The notes: generated by a model not told the origin, from the sequence alone. 22,174 nucleotides of DNA from JAYRWN01 sp041917975 (GCA_041917975.1 JAYRWN010000155.1:1-22174); one strand, 5' to 3'. Counted from the stretch's first letter, positions 7,607 through 14,436 are shown. Numbers and translations are program-made.

Positions 7607-8358
7607 AAGCTCTGGTCAGATCGGTCAGCCCGGCTATGAATGCCTGCGAATTGACCCATTTACAGCGTGAACCTATTGATATAGCACTAGCCGCTCACCA
7701 ACACACGATTTATGTGGAGCAGTTGGTACAGTGCGGATGTGAGATCCTGGAGGTCCGGCCAGAACCTTTACTTCCGGATAGCGTATTTGTAGAAGATACG
7801 GCTGTGGTCTTGCCAGAACTGGCTATTATCACCCATCCAGGCGCTAAAAGCCGACAGGCAGAATGCGTCTCTGTAGCTGAATCGCTAGCTCCATTTCGGA
7901 ACTTATATTATTTAACCGAGCCGTACCATTTGGATGGTGGAGATGTATTGATCGTAAATAAGCAGATCTATATCGGATTGACGAGGCGAACGAACGCTGA
8001 CGCTATTTATTGGATGGCAAATTTATTAGAACCATATGGATATCAGGTGACGGCAATACCGCTTACAGCTTGTTTACATTTGAAGTCTGCCGTTACCCAG
8101 GTGTGTACTGAGCGATTGTTATATAATCCAGCTTGGATTGACGCTGATTGGTTTAAGGAATATTCGCTTATCCCAGTCCATCCCCTGGAACCAGCTGGGG
8201 CTAATGCATTGTGTGTAGGTAAACAGGTTATTTATTCCTCAGCATACCCTCGAACCGCCGAGCGTTTGTTGCAAGAAGGTATTCAACTACATATTGTAGA
8301 TAATTCGGAAGTTTTGAAAGCCGAAGGCGCAGTTACCTGTTGCAGCATAATTTTTTGA
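7603..8358 (+). CDS. N(G),N(G)-dimethylarginine dimethylaminohydrolase (DDAH)
   Basis: Cytoplasmic enzyme of 251 aa in the guanidino-group-modifying superfamily. It hydrolyses asymmetric dimethylarginine or monomethylarginine to citrulline plus dimethylamine or methylamine. Family motifs, in order: DSVFVEDTAVV (59-69), ITHPGAKSRQAE (76-87), LDGGDVL (110-116), GLTRRTN (125-131), catalytic His159 in LHLKSA, and the C-terminal GAVTCCSI, where Cys246 (first of the CC pair) is the expected nucleophile. The length matches bacterial DDAH, and the motif pattern follows DDAH rather than the longer arginine deiminase. The ATG at 7603 overlaps the antiporter stop by 4 nt. No other arginine-deiminase pathway genes (carbamate kinase, ornithine carbamoyltransferase) lie in the window. 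Confidence in the family is high; physiological substrate preference is inferred. Confidence 0.9.
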   Translation: MKALVRSVSPAMNACELTHLQREPIDIALAAHQHTIYVEQLVQCGCEILEVRPEPLLPDSVFVEDTAVVLPELAIITHPGAKSRQAECVSVAESLAPFRNLYYLTEPYHLDGGDVLIVNKQIYIGLTRRTNADAIYWMANLLEPYGYQVTAIPLTACLHLKSAVTQVCTERLLYNPAWIDADWFKEYSLIPVHPLEPAGANALCVGKQVIYSSAYPRTAERLLQEGIQLHIVDNSEVLKAEGAVTCCSIIF

Positions 8359-8394
8359 AAAAAATAAAAGACCTCTGTATTTACCAGAGGTCTT
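8358..8394 (-). terminator. Intrinsic terminator of the EF-G2 gene
   Basis: A 10-bp stem, AAGACCTCTG pairing across a 7-nt loop, at 8368-8394. On the minus strand it is followed by TTTATTTTTTT, so it terminates the leftward EF-G2 transcript. On the plus strand no T-tract follows, so it would be a weak stop for the DDAH operon. Confidence 0.8.
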
Positions 8395-8417
8395 GCGGAG
8401 ATAAATAGAATTATAAG

Positions 8418-10547
8418 TTATTCATCGTTTCCAGCTTCAGCCTGGTATTCGGTGATAAGCTTTTGTTGTACGTCACCCGGAACCGGACTGTATTCGGCAA
8501 AATCCATGGTAAATTTAGCCCGCCCTTGCGATAAGGACCGAAGCGTAGAAGAATATTGATACAATTCGGCCAAAGGAACTCTGGCCATAATTTTTTGATA
8601 ATGACCATCGGAATCCATACCAATGATAATGGCTCTGCGGGTCTGGAGGTCACCCATTATTTCACCCATATTCTCGTCATGACATAGAATATTTAGATTA
8701 TAAATCGGTTCCATGATCTGGGGTGCGGCATGCTGAAAGGCGGTTTTGAATACCATCGTGCCAGCTAGCTGAAAAGCCATATCGTTAGAATCCACCGGGT
8801 GCATTTTGCCATCAAACACACTGACCCGGATGTCCCGGCAGTGTGACCCGGTCAGTGGCCCCTCCACCATCTTATTCATTATGCCCTTTTTAATAGCACT
8901 GGAAAACTTGGAGTCAATGGCCCCCCCTACAATGCACCACAAAAACACCATTTTTCCACCCCAGGGTAACACAGTTTCTTCGGTGTTCCGTACCGTCAGA
9001 CCATCCGGGTTAGGCATACCTTCATGAAAGGGCTCAATACGCATATGCACCTCTGCAAACTGCCCGGCTCCACCGGTTTGTTTTTTATGACGGTACATGT
9101 CGTTAGCCATTTTGGTGATTGTTTCCCGGTAGGGTATGCGCGGTTTCATGAATTCCAGGGTAAGTCCGTGTTCATTTTCTACCCGCGTCTTTATCGTATC
9201 TAGATGCAGCTGGCCCTGTCCATGCAATATGAGTTGTTTTAATTCAGGAGAATGTTCAACGATTAACGAGGGGTCTTCTTCCTGAAGTTGGTGAAGTGCT
9301 TTAGACAGTTTTTCAGTGTCGGCTTTATTGGGTGGTTTTACTGCTGTTCTGATTAATGAACTGGGGAATTCGATCGGTTTTATTGCCCTATTGGTTCCTT
9401 TGGCATTCAGGGTATGGTTGGTATGACTGTTTTTAAGTTTGACGGTAACACCAAGGTCACCAGCCTTTAAAGCATCTACTGTAGCTCTGTTTTTACCATT
9501 GCTGATAAATAATTGATTAAACCGTTCAACGGTGCCATTGGCTTCATTGATTAGTTCATCACCATTTTTTAAAGTACCGGAAAACACTTTGAAATATGAG
9601 ACATTACCTATGCGGGGTTCAATGGAGGTTTTATAAATAAATATTGTGGTTTCTGCTTTATCATTACACGTTAAGGTAGAGCCACTGGTTAGTTCTACCG
9701 CCGGACGCTCCGCCGGATTAGGACATATGTCGTTGATAAAACCCATAATTCGTCCACTGCCCATATCTTTTAGGGCTGAAGCACAGAACAAGGGACAAAA
9801 ATCTCCCCCGGTAATCGCCTTTTTTAGTCCGACAGCTAGTTCTTCTTCGGACAACGTGCCATCTTCGAAAAAATGCTCCATCAATGTTTCGTCATTTTCA
9901 GCAGCTATTTCTATCAGTTTGTTGTGTAACTCCAGAGCTTTGGCTTTTTCGGATGCTGGAATATCTTCTTTTTGAGGTTTACCCCCTTCAGAAGGAAATT
10001 TATAAACGCACATACGCAATACGTCAACGATTGCATTGAACCCGGCGCCTTGATTTAAAGGATATTGTATTGGAAATACTTTTGAGCCAAAACGATTTTG
10101 GGCTTGCTCCAGAGTTGTATCATAATCGGCCTTGTCATGATCCAATTGGTTAATAACAAAGATGGTTGGTGTCTTAAATCTTTCGATGTATTCCCACAAA
10201 ATTTCGGTGCCTACCTCCACGCCATGTGCACCATTTAACACCATTACAGCCGTACTGGCGACCTTCATTGAGCAAATCACTTCACCAACAAAGTCATCCA
10301 ATCCAGGTGTATCGATGATGTTTATCTTTGAATCCTTCCATTGCAAGTGCATCAAGGTGCTGAACAAGGAATTTCCTTTGGTATGCTCAATGTCTGTAAA
10401 ATCAGATACAGAAGTATGGCCATCTACTGTTCCGCGACGGCTAATTTCATGCCCTTCGAATAACATGGTTTCGGCCAAGGTAGACTTCCCACTCCCCGAA
10501 TGTCCCAGCAAGACCACATTTCTGACATTTTTGGTATCGACACTCAT
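8418..10547 (-). CDS. Elongation factor G paralogue (EF-G2 type) with altered GTPase site
   Basis: Five-domain EF-G-like ribosomal translocase of 709 aa. P-loop GHSGSGKS (15-22); G4 NQLD (133-136); G5-like SAL (257-259). Domain IV carries the QTGGAGQFA loop and DGKMHPVDSNDMAF. Two catalytic regions depart from canonical EF-G. The switch-I RGITI motif is KGNSL (57-61), and the DTPGH motif is DTPGLDDF, so the catalytic His is Leu83. Bacteroides EF-G2 paralogues are published as translocating without GTP hydrolysis and being important in starvation; this protein has the same style of substitutions, so a slow, GTPase-deficient translation factor is inferred. It is a single gene, with its own terminator at 8358-8394 and a possible promoter upstream of 10547. 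ATG at 10547 is the only reasonable start. It should be the second EF-G, the housekeeping fusA being elsewhere. Confidence 0.9.
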   Translation of the reverse strand: MSVDTKNVRNVVLLGHSGSGKSTLAETMLFEGHEISRRGTVDGHTSVSDFTDIEHTKGNSLFSTLMHLQWKDSKINIIDTPGLDDFVGEVICSMKVASTAVMVLNGAHGVEVGTEILWEYIERFKTPTIFVINQLDHDKADYDTTLEQAQNRFGSKVFPIQYPLNQGAGFNAIVDVLRMCVYKFPSEGGKPQKEDIPASEKAKALELHNKLIEIAAENDETLMEHFFEDGTLSEEELAVGLKKAITGGDFCPLFCASALKDMGSGRIMGFINDICPNPAERPAVELTSGSTLTCNDKAETTIFIYKTSIEPRIGNVSYFKVFSGTLKNGDELINEANGTVERFNQLFISNGKNRATVDALKAGDLGVTVKLKNSHTNHTLNAKGTNRAIKPIEFPSSLIRTAVKPPNKADTEKLSKALHQLQEEDPSLIVEHSPELKQLILHGQGQLHLDTIKTRVENEHGLTLEFMKPRIPYRETITKMANDMYRHKKQTGGAGQFAEVHMRIEPFHEGMPNPDGLTVRNTEETVLPWGGKMVFLWCIVGGAIDSKFSSAIKKGIMNKMVEGPLTGSHCRDIRVSVFDGKMHPVDSNDMAFQLAGTMVFKTAFQHAAPQIMEPIYNLNILCHDENMGEIMGDLQTRRAIIIGMDSDGHYQKIMARVPLAELYQYSSTLRSLSQGRAKFTMDFAEYSPVPGDVQQKLITEYQAEAGNDE

Positions 10548-10614
10548 ATGTAAATCAATTTATTACAGTTAATTAAAAATAATCAGTCGTACAAACTGAC
10601 CCTAAAAAGGGGTT

Positions 10615-10644
10615 TTAAGGTAGACATTTGCCTGTAATTATCAA
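10615..10644 (-). promoter_or_regulatory. Possible EF-G2 promoter
   Basis: On the minus strand TTG (10644-10642), then 19 nt, then TACCTTAA (10622-10615). Spacing matches the Bacteroidota consensus; the -7 box has two mismatches from TAnnTTTG. It would give a leader of about 60 nt. Confidence 0.25.
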
Positions 10645-10665
10645 AAGAGATTAGGGATAATCTTT
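10640..10665 (-). terminator. Weak candidate terminator after the lectin/T9SS gene
   Basis: On the minus strand the hairpin AGATTA-TCCC-TAATCT (10663-10648) is followed by CTTTTGAT. The stem is short and AT-rich and the T-tract imperfect, so it may be weak or leaky. Confidence 0.35.
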
Positions 10666-10666
10666 A

Positions 10667-11620
10667 TCAGCGGATAACGGTTACATCTCCGCTGAAAATT
10701 TTATTTATTCCCGCTGAAATTTCTATTTCTGCTTGATAAACGTATACGCCAGGGGATACCGGCTTTCCATCATTAAAAGTACCATCCCATCCCACCTCTT
10801 GCAGAGCCAGACGGCGTTGAACATAAATAAGATTACCCCACCGGTCAAAAACCCTAAAGGATTCGACGAATAAGGCTTCATCCGCTGAGGGGCGATAAAC
10901 ATCATTATAACCGTCTTGATTTGGGCTAAAAACATTAGGAAAAAAAATCAATCCACAGTCATCAATAGTGGTCGAAATCTGCACCAATCGATTCGTACAG
11001 CTATTTTCCAAGTGTATAGCAAACAATCCGGCCGTATTAAATGTTCTTTGCGCTCCGGTTACTCCATCATCCCATAAAAAGTGCTGAACGGAGACATCAT
11101 ATACATCAATGGTCAGAGCATCCCCGGCACATAAGACCGTGTCCATTCTCAAATCTGGTTCCAGCACCGGTCCGGGCAATACATCAATCGAGGTGGCAAT
11201 TTCACAAAAAGTGTCCCGCCGACTAAGGTTAAGTTGGTACGTTCCCGGCTCGGTGACCAGAATTTGTGCTGAGGTATCGCCAGTGGACCAACGATAACGG
11301 GCGTCGGCAAATGAATAACCTAAAAGAATGATGGAATCTGGACAGATCATTACGGTATCCAGCCAAGGCAAGTTGGGGGGACTATCCAACACATCAATGT
11401 GCACGGTATCTATCTCAAAAGTATCGCAAGGTCCATCGAAGACCAATCGGTAGGTTATATCACTCTGTGGTTGCACCATTTGGTCCAAAGCATCCGGTTG
11501 ACCAAACCCGGTCGACGGAGTCCATCGAAAAGGACCATCTAAATCGGCACTCAGGGATATACTCATACCCGGGCAGATTACATAATCAGGGCATTCAAAA
11601 AAGTAGTGTAATTGAGACAA
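10667..11620 (-). CDS. T9SS type B (gliding motility-associated) C-terminal domain protein; downstream half of a frameshifted gene
   Basis: Carries Ig/PKD-like Cys-containing repeats (starting near FECPDYVICPG; later DTVMICPDSIILLG and DTVLCAGDALTIDV). It ends in a gliding-motility-associated C-terminal sorting domain: FPNVFSPNQDGYNDVY, FRVFDRWGNLIY, GWDGTFNDGKPVSPGVYVY and the terminal GDVTVIR. Such domains direct secretion and surface attachment through the type IX system. The frame opens only with a TTG at 11620, has no signal peptide, and overlaps the upstream lectin frame by 43 nt. Joining the frames by a -1 shift at 11596-11602 gives a continuous, sensible 533-aa protein (signal peptide, L-type lectin, Ig-like domains, sorting domain). 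It is therefore best read as the second half of one gene, expressed only if the frameshift is programmed or an assembly error. Confidence 0.8.
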   Translation of the reverse strand: MSQLHYFFECPDYVICPGMSISLSADLDGPFRWTPSTGFGQPDALDQMVQPQSDITYRLVFDGPCDTFEIDTVHIDVLDSPPNLPWLDTVMICPDSIILLGYSFADARYRWSTGDTSAQILVTEPGTYQLNLSRRDTFCEIATSIDVLPGPVLEPDLRMDTVLCAGDALTIDVYDVSVQHFLWDDGVTGAQRTFNTAGLFAIHLENSCTNRLVQISTTIDDCGLIFFPNVFSPNQDGYNDVYRPSADEALFVESFRVFDRWGNLIYVQRRLALQEVGWDGTFNDGKPVSPGVYVYQAEIEISAGINKIFSGDVTVIR

Positions 11621-12267
11621 ATTGCGTGAATGTTCACCGCTCCACCGGTCGCGGCGGTAAACCCCCAGAAGACTTCCGGCTGTCCAAAAATAGTCCGCAC
11701 AAAGTCTTGAGTATGATCGATGATTAAGCGACAGTCAAAATAAACTTTCAGATTATAGGTGGCAGCATCCCAGGTGACTTGTAAATGGTGGTATCGGCAG
11801 TCTTCAGCATTGGCAGAGTCGGACAGCAGGACAAAAGGACCGGCCAAACTTTGGCTATGGTCTAAATTGCCGTTAGCGATCAAGGCCATGTGGTCAAACT
11901 CCGGGTCATTCAAATTAAAATTTTGATATGTATCCATTTCCAGGCCTATGGAAGGAGTAACGCCTTGAAAGCCAATACCTTCGCCAGCTTGACCAATGGA
12001 AGTACTCACCGGCTGAAAGCCAAACACCAAACCGTCAGCGCCTTCACCATCCAAACACCCCAGGAATACTTCGGCAACCACTTGAAAGGATTGGTGGAGG
12101 TTTATTCGTTCTGTATGCCAGATAGATCCCGATTCAAAATTATTCGTACCGGTGAGCTGATAACAACCGGTGGTATCCACCCGGCGGGCGGAACCATTAA
12201 AGACAAATTGACCATGTAAAATGCCAATCCACAGCACCTGTATCAAGACAAATAAATACCTGAACAA
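11578..12267 (-). CDS. Secreted L-type (legume-like) lectin-domain protein; upstream half of a frameshifted gene
   Basis: N-terminal signal peptide (hydrophobic segment ending ILHGQ), then a concanavalin-like L-type lectin domain. Hallmarks are DGEGADGLVFGFQ (residues about 73-85), the carbohydrate/metal-site segment IGLEMDTYQN, and YHHLQVTWD with YNLKVYFD in the C-terminal strands. It would bind glycans at the cell surface. The frame stops at 11578 after 229 codons, just where a Cys-rich Ig-like domain begins in the -1 frame. No in-frame ATG precedes the signal peptide; the frame is closed at 12283-12285, so TTG at 12267 is the likely start. As it stands it lacks the sorting domain of the downstream half, so the product would be exported but not processed by T9SS. 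Confidence 0.78.
   Translation of the reverse strand: MFRYLFVLIQVLWIGILHGQFVFNGSARRVDTTGCYQLTGTNNFESGSIWHTERINLHQSFQVVAEVFLGCLDGEGADGLVFGFQPVSTSIGQAGEGIGFQGVTPSIGLEMDTYQNFNLNDPEFDHMALIANGNLDHSQSLAGPFVLLSDSANAEDCRYHHLQVTWDAATYNLKVYFDCRLIIDHTQDFVRTIFGQPEVFWGFTAATGGAVNIHAICLNYTTFLNALIM
11596..11602 (-). other. Slippery heptamer / frameshift point joining the lectin and T9SS halves
   Basis: On the minus strand the sequence is T TTT TTG (11602-11596), with codons TTT (residue 223) and TTG in the zero frame. This is exactly the X XXY YYZ phase needed for a -1 shift. After the slip the reading is TTT-TTT-GAA, giving TTFFECPDYVICPG, a natural domain junction. A single-T loss from an original T7 run, or a homopolymer sequencing error, would give the same picture. 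Confidence 0.7.
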
Positions 12268-12426
12268 TATTCTATGCTCTGATTAAAATAAATATACTTA
12301 CTTTTTTATGGGATTATTGTGGAGCGGTAAAAGAAATTAAATTGGTTCAGGAATATCAGCGGCGGTGCACAGGATTAAGGGTGGTTCAGTAATGAGTTTA
12401 TAAAAATCAAATGTACTTTCGCCTTT
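12268..12426. other. Divergent intergenic region (159 bp)
   Basis: Lies between the start of the lectin gene (minus) and the MtfA-like gene (plus). It contains TATATTTA-like AT-rich boxes on the minus strand and TACTTTCG just before the plus-strand ATG. No ORF or RNA gene is recognised. Confidence 0.4.
12414..12421 (+). promoter_or_regulatory. Near-consensus -7 box directly before the MtfA-like start
   Basis: TACTTTCG, one mismatch from TAnnTTTG, ends 5 nt before the ATG at 12427. If used, transcription would begin at or next to the start codon (leaderless mRNA). No clear TTG -33 element is seen at the right distance. Confidence 0.3.
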
Positions 12427-13245
12427 ATGTTGTCCCGTCGGATTGCCATCCCGTTTGCTTTGTGGTTAGGTATAATATTATATCTGGTCTTTGTGGAAGA
12501 GCGATCAGGTATTATGGTGTGGATGATTCCTCCCGCCCTTATCCTGATGCTTATCTACACGTTTAGCCCTCAAATAGACTGGTGGTGGTTGGAAAAATAC
12601 CCACCCCGGGCTGACCAAGTCCTCAAACATTTGTTGCAGAGGATAAATCCCTGGTATAAATCTTTGACCCCTGCTGATCAAGAACGGTTCGAAACCCGGG
12701 TATTGATGTATGTGGAAGGTAGGGATTTTAGCCCCATTCAAGGTCAGGAATTAAAAGAAGATGAGAAATGTCTGATTGCTGCAGGTGCCGTACACATGAC
12801 ATTTTACCAGGATGATTTTTTGATGGACCCTTTTGAAAAAATTGTCTTTTATCAACATCCATTTCCATCCCCTAATCACCCCTATTTGCACATCTGTGAA
12901 TCAGACATGGAAGATGGTGTACTGATTTTTTCTTTAGAACAAGTGTGGCAAGGATGGTTAAATCCTTACAAAGCTTTTAATCCTGTTTATTATGAATTGG
13001 CCAAGGTATTGCGTTTTAAACATCAGTGGAAAGAACCACAATGGCCGCAAGATATCTGGGAGCAATTAACGGGCTTGTGTTCATTTAAGAAAGAATGGGT
13101 GAGCCAATATCTCGGTTTTAAGGAACCGGATGTGTTCGGGGTGGCCTCCAGTATCTTTTTTACTTTCCCCCAAAAGATGCGTGATAAAACCCCAGCTCTT
13201 TACGCTTATTTCTGCCGGTTATACCAGTTTCCGGCGTTGACGTAA
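12427..13245 (+). CDS. MtfA-family (M90) protein lacking the HExxH zinc site; probable pseudo-peptidase
   Basis: Membrane-anchored protein of 272 aa with the architecture of Bacteroidota MtfA-like zinc-dependent peptidases. Two hydrophobic segments (about 7-23 and 29-46) are followed by the cytoplasmic or periplasmic domain. Family landmarks: RFETRVLMYVEGRDF (88-101); LIAAGAVHMTF (116-126), where MtfA proteins have a similar hydrophobic strand; LSLEQVWQGWLNP (169-180) before the active site; and FGVASSIFFTFPQKM (237-251) with LYAYFCRLYQ. Where MtfA has HEFAH, this protein reads YELAK (189-193). Both zinc-ligand His are lost although the Glu is kept, and the downstream ligand region is also altered. 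It is thus predicted to be catalytically inactive. Its stop overlaps the DUF4442 gene on the other strand by 27 nt. E. coli MtfA binds the repressor Mlc; no such partner is seen here. Confidence 0.72.
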   Translation: MLSRRIAIPFALWLGIILYLVFVEERSGIMVWMIPPALILMLIYTFSPQIDWWWLEKYPPRADQVLKHLLQRINPWYKSLTPADQERFETRVLMYVEGRDFSPIQGQELKEDEKCLIAAGAVHMTFYQDDFLMDPFEKIVFYQHPFPSPNHPYLHICESDMEDGVLIFSLEQVWQGWLNPYKAFNPVYYELAKVLRFKHQWKEPQWPQDIWEQLTGLCSFKKEWVSQYLGFKEPDVFGVASSIFFTFPQKMRDKTPALYAYFCRLYQFPALT

Positions 13246-13689
13246 AGACCAGGTTATTTTCAACTCAGCAACAACAGCGCCTTCCTTATTGATCCCGGTA
13301 GAGATTGCATCAAAGGTTATACCTTCAGAGGTTTGCTTGGCAGCCAGGACGTATTCTGCTATTCGCTGGCCTTCTGTACAGGTAAACGTAATGATTCCGG
13401 TAGCTTTTTTCACAAAGCGGGCCTCTATACTGACTAACAACATGGACATATCTAGTTCCCTGGTTTTTTGTTGTACCAACAGCCCGGTAGAAAGCTCCCC
13501 CGCACCACATAAGGCGGCAAAATAAGCCGAACGAAACGGATTTTGATTAAACCAGGAGTAGCGCATGCTGATAGCACACCGATCTTCAGTTAAAATTTTT
13601 ACCTTCACTCCCCACCACCATAGGGTTGGAAGTTTCCAGTATAACCACCATTGGATGGCTTGCAAACCTCGTTGTGAACTGTCAAACAT
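13219..13689 (-). CDS. DUF4442 hotdog-fold (thioesterase-like) protein
   Basis: Small soluble protein of 156 aa resembling DUF4442/PaaI-like hotdog proteins: an N-terminal helix (QWWLYWKLPTLWWWG), then MRYSWFNQNPFRSAYFAALCGAGELSTG, matching the family's conserved NPF-S-YFAALxxxAElsTG segment. A central strand VSIEARFVKKATGIITFTC and a final strand before ITWSLRQRR complete the fold. Related proteins act on acyl-CoA or acyl-ACP thioesters, but activity here is inferred only from fold. ATG at 13689 is 33 nt from the divergent DUF1080 start. The 3' end converges on and overlaps the MtfA-like gene by 27 nt, with both stops inside the other gene. Confidence 0.8.
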   Translation of the reverse strand: MFDSSQRGLQAIQWWLYWKLPTLWWWGVKVKILTEDRCAISMRYSWFNQNPFRSAYFAALCGAGELSTGLLVQQKTRELDMSMLLVSIEARFVKKATGIITFTCTEGQRIAEYVLAAKQTSEGITFDAISTGINKEGAVVAELKITWSLRQRRKLV

Positions 13690-13702
13690 GATATAAAATT
13701 TG
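13672..13702 (+). promoter_or_regulatory. Candidate promoter of the DUF1080 gene
   Basis: TTG (13672-13674), 20 nt, then AAAATTTG (13695-13702), one mismatch from TAnnTTTG. The -33 element lies inside the first codons of the divergent DUF4442 gene because the gap between the two starts is only 33 nt. Confidence 0.35.
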
Positions 13703-13722
13703 ATAAATTTAAAACAGGCTTT

Positions 13723-14313
13723 ATGAAAAAGTGGGTTTTTTTAAGTGGATCCATCGCATTATGGCTCTCTTGTGCCACGACCAAAATAGATTTATTTAAC
13801 GGAAAAGACCTGAGCGGCTGGCAGGTATACGGGACCGAAAAGTGGTATGTAGATCAGGGGGAGCTCATCTGTGAAAGCGGACCGGACAAACAATACGGTT
13901 ACCTGGCCACCAAAGAACGATTTAAAAATTTTGATATATCCGCCGACTTTAAACTCGAAGCTAACGGCAACAGCGGCCTGTTTTTCCGCTCATCAATCGA
14001 AGGAACCAAGATCACTGGCTGGCAAGCGGAAGTTGCACCGGAAGGGACAGGAGGCGTCTATGAGTCCTATGGACGAGGCTGGCTTAAACAAATATCAAAA
14101 GAACAGGAAGCACACCTGAATACCCAAGGATGGAATACCCTTCGGGTCCGTGCTGAAGGGCCCCAAGTTACCATCTGGCTCAATGGGCATGAAATGATCC
14201 AACTTAATGATACTAAAGTTGGTGACGCACAAGGTCAAATAGCCCTGCAAATCCACGACGGTGGTGGAATCAAGGTCCGTTGGAAAAACATCGTGTTGAA
14301 AAAACTGCCCTAA
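13723..14313 (+). CDS. DUF1080 (3-keto-disaccharide hydrolase-like) lipoprotein
   Basis: Exported protein of 196 aa with a single concanavalin-like DUF1080 domain (PF06439), a family now named 3-keto-disaccharide hydrolase after characterised members. The signal peptide ends in LWLSC, with Cys17 as probable lipidation site; the lipobox is non-ideal (Trp at -3). Domain landmarks: DLFNGKDLSGWQVYG (about 23-37), NFDISADFKLEANGNSGLFF (about 70-90), GWQAEVAPEGTGGVYESYG, and the final strands GQIALQIHDGGGIKVRWKNI. Conserved Glu and Asp residues of the family are present, but the catalytic set cannot be assigned from sequence alone. The gene stands alone on the plus strand, with 123 nt to the next gene. 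Confidence 0.85.
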   Translation: MKKWVFLSGSIALWLSCATTKIDLFNGKDLSGWQVYGTEKWYVDQGELICESGPDKQYGYLATKERFKNFDISADFKLEANGNSGLFFRSSIEGTKITGWQAEVAPEGTGGVYESYGRGWLKQISKEQEAHLNTQGWNTLRVRAEGPQVTIWLNGHEMIQLNDTKVGDAQGQIALQIHDGGGIKVRWKNIVLKKLP

Positions 14314-14436
14314 ATAACCCAATGGCCTTTGGTCAGTTAAAAAATAGCAGTACATCGGTTTTTAGCGACATTTTATCTATTAGCGGTATCTTCTACACCC
14401 CTTTGTACGCTTTATTAGCAGAATTAAAATGAATAT
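14314..14436. other. Intergenic region before DUF5686 gene (123 bp)
   Basis: AT-rich gap. I see no convincing TAnnTTTG promoter and no terminator hairpin with a T-tract. An ATG at 14429 is out of frame with the 14437 start. Confidence 0.35.

Larger units (their letters stand above)
10548..10666. other. Leader region between the lectin/T9SS gene and EF-G2 (119 bp)
   Basis: AT-rich gap between two minus-strand genes. It holds a weak hairpin near the upstream gene's stop and a promoter-like TTG-N19-TACCTTAA, listed separately. No small ORF or RNA is recognised. Confidence 0.4.

Noticed and set aside
7603..8358. Arginine deiminase rather than DDAH
   Set aside because: Too short for ADI, and FVEDTAVV, LDGGDVL, LHLKSA and terminal TCCS follow the DDAH pattern; ADI has a longer helical insertion.
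8358..8394. Terminator for the DDAH operon on the plus strand
   Set aside because: After the stem the plus strand reads TGCGGAG with no T-tract; the T-rich tail is on the minus strand, so it belongs to EF-G2.
10162..10572. 136-aa ORF on the plus strand
   Set aside because: Lies antisense to the EF-G2 G domain; its reading frame is a shadow of the conserved gene and has no domain-like content.
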